A DNA stretch of 5,665 nt from Rhodobacterales bacterium 34-62-10 (lineage in GTDB: Bacteria; Pseudomonadota; Alphaproteobacteria; Rhodobacterales; Rhodobacteraceae): NCBI GenBank assembly GCA_002282555.1, contig NCJR01000145.1, positions 1-5,665 on the forward strand, in the 5' to 3' direction. The notes beneath the pieces were generated by a model, which did no database searches, was not told where the DNA came from, and was given only the letters and a program-made list of their open reading frames with translations. Both the position numbers and the translations under genes were made by a program. Below, in pieces: positions 1 through 4,812 of the stretch. The stretch's first letter is position 1; every line of letters begins with the position of its first letter.

Positions 1-537
1 TCGCTGTTCAAGATCGCCAATGACATGCGCCTTCTGGGGTCCGGCCCGCGTTCGGGCTTGGGCGAGCTGATCCTGCCGGAAAACGAACCCGGCTCCTCGA
101 TCATGCCCGGCAAGGTCAACCCCACACAGGCCGAAGCCCTCACCATGGTCTGCGCCCATGTCATGGGCAATGATGCCGCCGTCGGTTTCGCAGGCTCGCA
201 GGGGCATTTCGAGCTGAACGTCTACAACCCGATGATGTCCTATAACGTGTTGCAATCCATGCAGCTTCTGGGCGACGCCGCCTCCAGTTTCACCGACAAC
301 ATGGTCGTGGGCACGCAGGCGAACGTGGCGCGGATCGACAAGCTGATGAAGGAATCGCTGATGCTGGTCACAGCACTCGCCCCCACCATCGGCTATGACA
401 ATGCCACGCTGGTGGCCAAGACCGCGCATAAGAACGGCACCACCCTGAAGGAAGAGGCGATCCGTCTGGGCCTTGTGGACGCCGAAACCTTCGACCGCGT
501 CGTGCGCCCCGAAGACATGATCGGCCCCAAAGGGTGA
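1..537 (+). CDS. fumC: Class II fumarate hydratase (fumarase C), 3' part
   Basis: This is the C-terminal 178 residues of class II fumarase, which reversibly hydrates fumarate to L-malate in the cytosolic TCA cycle. The frame is open from the first base, so the N-terminal part (roughly 280-290 residues of a family length near 460) lies outside the window. Bases 91-123 encode [11 protein letters not shown], the fumarase/aspartase superfamily signature whose flexible SS loop carries the catalytic serine. Downstream, [26 protein letters not shown] sequence, ESLMLVTAL and IGYDNA align by eye with E. coli FumC. The C-terminal domain keeps the VRPE-M-G pattern ([11 protein letters not shown]) at its end. 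These features separate it from argininosuccinate lyase, adenylosuccinate lyase and aspartase, although aspartase shares the signature. The TGA stop overlaps the GTG start of the next gene by 4 bp, implying cotranscription. Promoter and start are not visible. Confidence 0.96.
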   Translation, partial: SLFKIANDMRLLGSGPRSGLGELILPENEPGSSIMPGKVNPTQAEALTMVCAHVMGNDAAVGFAGSQGHFELNVYNPMMSYNVLQSMQLLGDAASSFTDNMVVGTQANVARIDKLMKESLMLVTALAPTIGYDNATLVAKTAHKNGTTLKEEAIRLGLVDAETFDRVVRPEDMIGPKG

Positions 538-722
538 GCACACCGGTCAATCTGAACCGTGTGCGCAAAGACAAGGCGCGGGCCGAAGCCAAGGCCCGCG
601 CCGCTGAAAACGCGGTGAAATTTGGCCGCACCAAGGCGGAAAAAGACCTAGAAAAAGCCCGCGCCGACCAAGCCGCGCGCCTGCTTGACCAGCACCGCAA
701 AGACCCCGACACAACAGCATGA
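534..722 (+). CDS. DUF4169 family small basic protein
   Basis: This is a 62-residue, highly charged protein of unknown function. I recognise it as DUF4169 from the N-terminal pattern [18 protein letters not shown] and the following [16 protein letters not shown] stretch. It contains no cysteine or tryptophan and no membrane segment. Residues from about 10 to 55 are rich in Ala, Lys, Arg, Glu and Asp and probably form a long amphipathic or coiled helix; this is inference. The start is the GTG at 534, which overlaps the fumC stop as GTGA. No strong Shine-Dalgarno sequence precedes it, so it is probably translated by ribosomes terminating on fumC. Its own TGA overlaps the next ATG as ATGA. Homologues in this bacterial group are, as I recall, commonly found right after fumC. 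The basic composition would suit nucleic-acid or ribosome contact, but nothing in the sequence demonstrates that. Confidence 0.9.
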   Translation: MSTPVNLNRVRKDKARAEAKARAAENAVKFGRTKAEKDLEKARADQAARLLDQHRKDPDTTA

Positions 723-946
723 CCGCGGGGCCGCAGAAACACTCCCTCACCCTGCGCGGTCACCGCACCAGCGTCACGTTGGAACCTGAATTCTGGCAAG
801 CCTTCCGCGATATCGCCGCCGACAAAGACATCGCCATCAATGTCTTGGCGGCACAAATTGATGCATCACGCGAAGCAGACGTGGGCCTCGCCTCCGCCAT
901 CCGCGTCTATGTGCTGCGCTACTACCGCAACCCCTCAAACGGCTGA
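719..946 (+). CDS. Ribbon-helix-helix (RHH_4-like) domain protein
   Basis: This 75-residue protein looks like a complete single ribbon-helix-helix domain of the RHH_4 type. Residues 9-20 (SLTLRGHRTSVT) fit the N-terminal strand that pairs in a dimer and reads DNA in RHH proteins. LEPEFWQAFRDIA (about 21-33) fits helix 1, INVLAAQIDAS (about 39-49) fits the turn and second helix, and GLASAIRVYVLRYY (about 56-69) fits a C-terminal helix. The R-T-S-V-x-L-E-x-E-F-W stretch is the recognisable family hallmark. The ATG start overlaps the DUF4169 stop by 4 bp and has no obvious Shine-Dalgarno sequence, so translational coupling is likely. Members of this family are presumed DNA-binding regulators; the target is unknown and autoregulation is only a guess. 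The last 12 bp overlap the 3' end of the opposing P450 gene. Confidence 0.88.
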   Translation: MTAGPQKHSLTLRGHRTSVTLEPEFWQAFRDIAADKDIAINVLAAQIDASREADVGLASAIRVYVLRYYRNPSNG

Positions 947-2314
947 TGCAGCCTCCCGCCGCGTCACCCGCAGCCAGATCCCATCCTTGGCCCGCACCGT
1001 CAGATGCGCCACAGGCACAGGCTCCCGCCCTTCCACCACCTCGAACCGGAAAGCGCGCAGCAGCATCGACAGGATCAACGGCCCCTCGACCATGGCAAAG
1101 CCCGCGCCGGGACACACCCGCGCGCCAGCGGAAAACGGAATGAACGCCTCGCGCAGACAGGTCCGCCCGTTCTCGGTCCCCCAGCGATCCGGGTCGAACC
1201 CATCCGGGTTATCCCACAGCCGCGTGTGCCGGTGCAGATGCCAGGGGCTGATCACGATCTGCGCACCCGGCGCCACATCGCGGTCGCGCAACCGCTCCGG
1301 GCAACTTGTCTCCCGCACCATCATCGGCACCGGCGGATAAAGCCTTAGCGCCTCGCGGAACACATCCCGGCTCACCCGCAGCCGCGACATCACCGCAAAA
1401 TCCGGTCCCTCTAACGCCACCGCCTCCGCCGCCACCCGCTCTTGCCACGCAGGATACAGCGCCAGCAGATACAGCGCCCATCCCAGCGTGGACGCGCTCG
1501 TCTCATGCCCCGCCAGAAAGAAGATCGCCACCTGATCGACCATTTCCTCGGTATCGAACCGCTCTCCCGTCGCAGGGTCCGCCGTGGTCATGATCTTGGT
1601 CGCCAGATCATCGGGTGCCGTCCCCGCCGCAATCTGCGCCATCCGCGCCGCCGTCAGATCGGTGATCAAGGCCCGGATCGTCGCCGCCGTTGCCCGCGTG
1701 CTGCGCCGATGAAACCGCGGCATCCAGCGCGGCAACGGCAAGAAGGCCGCGATATTCAGGATCGGTTGGCCGCGTTGATACTCCCGAAAGGCCGTGAAAA
1801 CGCGACCCGCCGTTTCATTCTCGATCGGGATGGAAAACAGCGTGCGAAAGATCACATCGGCGGCGACATGGCTTGTCACCTCCTCGATCTCGACCACATC
1901 CGCCGCCGCACGCTGGCTGTCCAGCCGCTGCACCGCCGCCTGCCCCGCCTGCCACATCGCGCCAAAGGTATCGCGCAACCGCCCCCCTTCAAAGGCCGGA
2001 TCAATGATCCGCCGCTGCCGCTCCCACAGCGCGCCGTTGGTCAGGAACACCGAATTCCCCAAAAGCGGGCGCAGGCCTTCGGCAACGCGCATGGATTTGG
2101 GAAAATCGCCGGGCCGCTCCTTCAGCACCAGCCGCACCAATTCGGGCTGATTGGCCAGATAGGACCGGAAAAACGGCGTGCGAAACTCGGCCATCCACGC
2201 CCGGTACAGCCGCGCCGGTTGCGCCGACAAAATATCCTGCCGGAACAGGCGCATATACCGCCAGAGCGAAACCTTGTCCGGTCGCACCGCCGGTTTGGGG
2301 GGCAACACCGTCAC
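935..2314 (-). CDS. Cytochrome P450, substrate unknown
   Basis: This is a full-length 459-residue P450 haem monooxygenase, a family that inserts one oxygen atom into an organic substrate using electrons from a redox partner. All core motifs are intact. WERQR (97-101) is the C-helix WxxxR. AGHET (268-272) is the I-helix oxygen-activation motif. EALR (321-324) is the ExxR of the K helix. FDPDRW (373-378) is the PERF-like segment. FSAGARVCPG (394-403) is the haem loop, with Cys401 as proximal ligand. There is no N-terminal membrane anchor, so it should be cytosolic, and no fused reductase or ferredoxin domain; the redox partner is not in the window. The start is GTG at 2314, forming a GTGA overlap with the hydrolase stop and lacking a strong Shine-Dalgarno sequence, so translation is probably coupled. 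The substrate cannot be deduced; the adjacent hydrolase might suggest an ester, lipid or xenobiotic. No intrinsic terminator follows the gene. Confidence 0.95.
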   Translation of the reverse strand: MTVLPPKPAVRPDKVSLWRYMRLFRQDILSAQPARLYRAWMAEFRTPFFRSYLANQPELVRLVLKERPGDFPKSMRVAEGLRPLLGNSVFLTNGALWERQRRIIDPAFEGGRLRDTFGAMWQAGQAAVQRLDSQRAAADVVEIEEVTSHVAADVIFRTLFSIPIENETAGRVFTAFREYQRGQPILNIAAFLPLPRWMPRFHRRSTRATAATIRALITDLTAARMAQIAAGTAPDDLATKIMTTADPATGERFDTEEMVDQVAIFFLAGHETSASTLGWALYLLALYPAWQERVAAEAVALEGPDFAVMSRLRVSRDVFREALRLYPPVPMMVRETSCPERLRDRDVAPGAQIVISPWHLHRHTRLWDNPDGFDPDRWGTENGRTCLREAFIPFSAGARVCPGAGFAMVEGPLILSMLLRAFRFEVVEGREPVPVAHLTVRAKDGIWLRVTRREAASAV

Positions 2315-3564
2315 GCGCGCACCGATCTGTGGCCCGACACAGCCTTGTCGATCCGCGATTTCGACGGCGCGCGCCCATGATAGCGCGCGGACAGCGTCAG
2401 CGGACCCGCGGTAATGGCGAAGTAATCGTAATCACCGGGGCGATCAAAGGCGCAAAGATACTGAAAATGCAGCCGGAAAAACCGCCAGCGCAGCGCCCGC
2501 CACCGCGCAGGGCTCAAGGTCTGCGAAAACGCCGCCGACAGGACCAGCGGCCAGCGCTTGCCCTCCCGCGCAACCCCCGACACCGCCACCGGATCACACA
2601 GCGCAAAGGCGCAGCCATCCCCCGGCGCTGTCACATCCACCCAAGTCACAGCGTCACTCTCGCTTAAAAACTGCAAATCACCGCGCAACCGATGCGCCGC
2701 AGGCAGAAACGACATCATCGGCACCACCTGCCCCAGCGACAAGAACGCCAGCGCAGGCCCCGCCGCAGGCACCCGTCCAGCCCGGATCAGATCAGCCAGA
2801 ACCGACACCGCCAGATGCGCGCCCGAGGAATGGCCCACCACCAGCACCTCATCCACAGGCCCCTGCAACGCCGCGGCAATCGCATCCCCGAACGCCGCCA
2901 TCCGCGCCTCGAGTGCGGGCGGATTGGCCCCGTCCCACCGGGCCGAAAACGCATAATCATGCATCAGGTAATAGGCAAAGAACCGACCGTCACGTGCCCG
3001 GAACCAGCGTAGCACGGCCCAGCCCAGCCCAAGTCCGGCAAGCGCGCTGATCAAGGCCAACCCGATGCCCAAACCCTGTCCGGTCAGGCCCATCTGTGCG
3101 ATCTCGACCCCTGCCAGCCGGACCACCGCCCAACCCGCAAGACCCGCCAGCACAAGCTGCACCAGCAGAAACACCACCGGATACAGCGCCGCGATCACCG
3201 GGCCCTTGCGCAGCCGCATCAACCGCCACAGCGCGCCCGACGCCACATAGACCCAAGCTGTCTGCACCAGTTGCAGATAGGTCGCAGGGATCGAATTGGA
3301 CATGCTGTCCCGCACGATATCGGACCAGATCAGCACCTCGACATCCGTGGTCACCGCCGCGCCGTCAAACCGCCCCTCAACCTGCCAGCCATAGGCACCG
3401 CCCCCGGTCTTGGGCCGCAGCACCAAGTCATAGCCCGACACAGCCGCCTGCGCCGCGCCTTCCTTGCGGTAAAGCTCGCGGTAACGGCGCGGATGGATCG
3501 GATCATAGCCGGGAATGTAGAACACCCTGCGGCGCGTGACCTGTCTTTGGGACATACTGCTCAT
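2311..3564 (-). CDS. Alpha/beta-hydrolase-like protein with internal membrane segments
   Basis: This is a 417-residue protein of unknown substrate. Residues 14-21 (VFYIPGYD) resemble the first strand and oxyanion-type loop of an alpha/beta hydrolase. VLVVGHSSGAHLA (240-252) is a clear nucleophile elbow, GxSxG, with Ser246 as predicted nucleophile. Asp310 in TWVDVTAPGDG or Asp324 in ALCDPV could be the acid; the catalytic His is not obvious. Between strand and elbow lie two hydrophobic stretches, about 123-150 and 160-186, likely forming a membrane hairpin, which is unusual for this fold. There is no signal peptide, so the catalytic part is presumably cytoplasmic and held at the inner membrane. 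The first ATG is chosen because GAGG lies 5 nt upstream (3570-3573); the second ATG, three codons in, has no such site. The stop overlaps the P450 start by 4 bp. A lipase, esterase or acyl-transfer role is possible but unproven. Confidence 0.8.
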   Translation of the reverse strand: MSSMSQRQVTRRRVFYIPGYDPIHPRRYRELYRKEGAAQAAVSGYDLVLRPKTGGGAYGWQVEGRFDGAAVTTDVEVLIWSDIVRDSMSNSIPATYLQLVQTAWVYVASGALWRLMRLRKGPVIAALYPVVFLLVQLVLAGLAGWAVVRLAGVEIAQMGLTGQGLGIGLALISALAGLGLGWAVLRWFRARDGRFFAYYLMHDYAFSARWDGANPPALEARMAAFGDAIAAALQGPVDEVLVVGHSSGAHLAVSVLADLIRAGRVPAAGPALAFLSLGQVVPMMSFLPAAHRLRGDLQFLSESDAVTWVDVTAPGDGCAFALCDPVAVSGVAREGKRWPLVLSAAFSQTLSPARWRALRWRFFRLHFQYLCAFDRPGDYDYFAITAGPLTLSARYHGRAPSKSRIDKAVSGHRSVRA

Positions 3565-3640
3565 CCGGACCTCGTTACAGTCCGGACAGTAGCGCAGCTT
3601 TGGGGCGCGTGTAAGACCTTAGACGGACAGGAACCGGGCG
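3565..3640. promoter_or_regulatory. Intergenic region upstream of the hydrolase-P450 pair
   Basis: The 76 bp between the ccdA stop and the hydrolase start contain no convincing intrinsic terminator, so read-through from ccdA is possible. On the minus strand a weak promoter can be proposed: CTTACA (3610-3615) as -35, an 18-bp spacer, and TACTGT (3586-3591) as -10. These match the sigma-70 consensus at about 4/6 and 3/6. A dyad overlaps the proposed -10, followed by the GAGG ribosome binding site at 3570-3573. The promoter call is tentative; the ribosome binding site is solid. Confidence 0.4.
3573..3594. promoter_or_regulatory. 22-bp dyad, candidate operator
   Basis: The core is the perfect 8-bp palindrome GTCCGGAC (3580-3587). 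It extends symmetrically as TAC-a-GTCCGGAC-a-GTA (3576-3591) and further to CG...CG at 3573-3574 and 3593-3594. Nine of eleven base pairs across the axis are complementary. There is no central loop, so it suits a dimeric repressor or activator site better than an RNA hairpin. It lies about 10-30 bp before the hydrolase start codon and abuts the Shine-Dalgarno sequence. TCCGGAC also recurs at 3564-3570, 17 bp from the copy at 3581-3587. No regulator gene is adjacent. Confidence 0.45.
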
Positions 3641-4393
3641 CTACCCCAGAACCGCCAGCGCCGGAAATGTCTCCAGCAGCCAAAATGAAAACGCCGAGAA
3701 ACCGCCCGTCAGCATCAACAGACCAATGGTCCACAGCAGCAGGCCCATCACCTTTTCGATCCGATCCATATGCCGCTTCATCCAGCCCATCACGCCCGTC
3801 AGACGCGGCAGAAAGGCCGCAACCAGCAGGAACGGAATACCCAGACCCGCCGCATAGATCCCCAACAGCAGCGTGCCGCGCGCCACAGACGCCTCGGACG
3901 CCGCAATCGACAGGATCGCGCCAAGCTGCGGCCCGATGCAGGGGGTCCAGCCAAAGGCAAAGGCCAGCCCAAGGATATAGGCCCCGAATGCCGACCCGCC
4001 CCGGTCGCCCGCATCCAGCCGCGCCTCGCGGTCAAGAAACGGGATGCGGTAAACACCGATGAAATGCGCGCCAAAGGTCATCACCAGCAGGCCCGCAACC
4101 GTGTTGAAATAGCCCTGATACTGCAAGAACGCCGCACCGATGGCCGATGCGGTAAAGCCCAGAAACAGGAACACCGTCGACAGGCCCATCACAAAGAACA
4201 GCGCGGGCAACAGCGCCCGGTTGCGCGCCTGCGTCTTGCTTTGCAGATCGGCCAGCGACACGCCGCTCATGTAAGCCAGATAGGGCGGCACGATCGGCAG
4301 CACACAGGGGCTGAGGAAAGAGATCACCCCCGCCAGCAGCGCCACGAACATGGCGGGCAGCAGGCCCGCGTCGATGATCTCGATTCCAAACAT
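3641..4393 (-). CDS. ccdA: CcdA/DsbD-type cytochrome c biogenesis transmembrane protein
   Basis: This 250-residue inner-membrane protein belongs to the CcdA/DsbD-beta family. The family moves reducing equivalents from cytosolic thioredoxin across the membrane to periplasmic thioredoxin-like proteins, including those that prepare apocytochrome c for haem attachment. Six hydrophobic segments can be drawn at about 14-36, 62-86, 93-114, 134-162, 172-197 and 213-235, the usual CcdA number. The two redox cysteines sit in the expected motifs: SPCVLP with Cys30 in helix 1 and TPCIGP with Cys152 in helix 4. There is no fused periplasmic thioredoxin domain, so it is a short CcdA rather than full DsbD. 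The ATG at 4393 is preceded by AAGGG (4400-4404) with a 6-nt gap. It is divergent from tusA and 76 bp upstream of the hydrolase on the same strand. A SoxV-like role is an alternative, but no sox genes are visible. Confidence 0.93.
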   Translation of the reverse strand: MFGIEIIDAGLLPAMFVALLAGVISFLSPCVLPIVPPYLAYMSGVSLADLQSKTQARNRALLPALFFVMGLSTVFLFLGFTASAIGAAFLQYQGYFNTVAGLLVMTFGAHFIGVYRIPFLDREARLDAGDRGGSAFGAYILGLAFAFGWTPCIGPQLGAILSIAASEASVARGTLLLGIYAAGLGIPFLLVAAFLPRLTGVMGWMKRHMDRIEKVMGLLLWTIGLLMLTGGFSAFSFWLLETFPALAVLG

Positions 4394-4424
4394 GCCAAAC
4401 CCTTACGCCATCGCGCGCCCTGCG

Positions 4425-4464
4425 TCACGCGCGCGCTTGTCACATCCTTGTGGACAGCGCGTGA
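4425..4464. repeat. Imperfect inverted repeat in the ccdA-tusA divergent region
   Basis: Outer arms TCACGCGC (4425-4432) and GCGCGTGA (4457-4464) are exact reverse complements. Inside them TGTC (4438-4441) pairs with GACA (4453-4456), and ACA (4442-4444) with TGT (4449-4451). The inner and outer arms are offset by a 5-nt bulge on the left, so it folds better as an RNA stem than as a strictly symmetric operator. It fills much of the roughly 90 bp shared by the two divergent genes. Short GC-rich arms arise often by chance in such DNA, so a function is uncertain. Confidence 0.35.
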
Positions 4465-4486
4465 GCGGGCTTCTATGTCCTGCGCC

Positions 4487-4726
4487 ATGACCACGGATAC
4501 CGAAATCGACGCCATCGGCCTGCTCTGCCCGCTTCCGGTATTGCGCGCGCGCAAGGCCCTTGCCGCGCTGCCGCAAGGCGCGGTGTTGCGCCTTCTGGCA
4601 AGCGACCCTGCGGCCATTGTCGATGTGCCGCATTTCTGCGCGCAATCCGGGCACGACTTTCTGGACATGACCGATGCGGCGGATCACGTGGTCTACCGCA
4701 TCCGCAAGGGCGCAGACCGCGCCTGA
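4487..4726 (+). CDS. TusA-family sulfurtransferase / sulfur carrier
   Basis: This small cytosolic protein of 79 residues belongs to the TusA/SirA/YeeD fold. Family members carry a persulfide on a conserved cysteine and pass sulfur on for tRNA thiolation, molybdenum cofactor supply or sulfur oxidation. The family signature is DAIGLLCPLPVLRARKAL (residues 8-25) with Cys14 as the sulfur-carrying residue in the CPxP motif. LLASDPAAIVDVPHFC and GHDF follow as in E. coli TusA, and the protein ends in a YRIRKG strand. A second cysteine, Cys51, is present. An in-frame ATG at 4475 would add four residues; neither start has a strong Shine-Dalgarno sequence, and 4487 is chosen only because it gives a typical N-terminus. 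A weak TTGTGG (4448-4453), 17-bp spacer, TTCTAT (4471-4476) pair could place transcription close to the ATG. The gene is divergent from ccdA. Which sulfur pathway it serves cannot be told here, so no symbol is given. Confidence 0.92.
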   Translation: MTTDTEIDAIGLLCPLPVLRARKALAALPQGAVLRLLASDPAAIVDVPHFCAQSGHDFLDMTDAADHVVYRIRKGADRA

Positions 4727-4757
4727 TCCGCGCCGCCACCGCCGATGCCCGGAATGA

Positions 4758-4783
4758 AAAAACCGCCCCAAGGGGCGGTTTTT
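4758..4783. terminator. Bidirectional Rho-independent terminator
   Basis: AAAAACCGCCCC (4758-4769) and GGGGCGGTTTTT (4772-4783) are perfect reverse complements separated by AA. This gives a GC-rich stem flanked by an A-tract and a T-tract. On the + strand it lies 31 bp after the tusA stop. On the - strand it lies 29 bp after the RNase E stop. The T-rich tail appears on both strands, so one element should end both convergent transcripts. The innermost C-G pair must open to give a feasible 4-nt loop. Confidence 0.93.
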
Positions 4784-4812
4784 CCGTTCTGTGCAATCGG
4801 CAGGGTCAAGGA

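Noticed and set aside
368..856. Antisense open frame across the end of fumC and the DUF4169 and RHH genes
   Set aside because: It covers three well-supported coupled genes and its Arg/Ala/Gly-rich translation has no recognisable family.
534..946. DUF4169/RHH pair as a toxin-antitoxin module
   Set aside because: The RHH fold and the overlap fit superficially. The partner lacks any recognisable toxin fold and the pair sits in a housekeeping fumC operon.
1442..2380. Long open frame of about 312 codons on the + strand
   Set aside because: It is antisense to the P450 gene, which has every family motif. Its translation is Arg/Pro/His-rich with no recognisable domain, typical of a shadow frame in GC-rich DNA.
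3617..3650. Possible terminator at the ccdA stop (GGGTAGCGCCC)
   Set aside because: The stem is only three to four pairs and no T-tract follows, so it is not a credible intrinsic terminator.
3770..4486. Upstream extension of the tusA frame that would give a 318-residue protein
   Set aside because: The extension is antisense to ccdA, low-complexity (Gln/Arg/His-rich) and unlike any TusA N-terminus. TusA proteins are about 75-85 residues.
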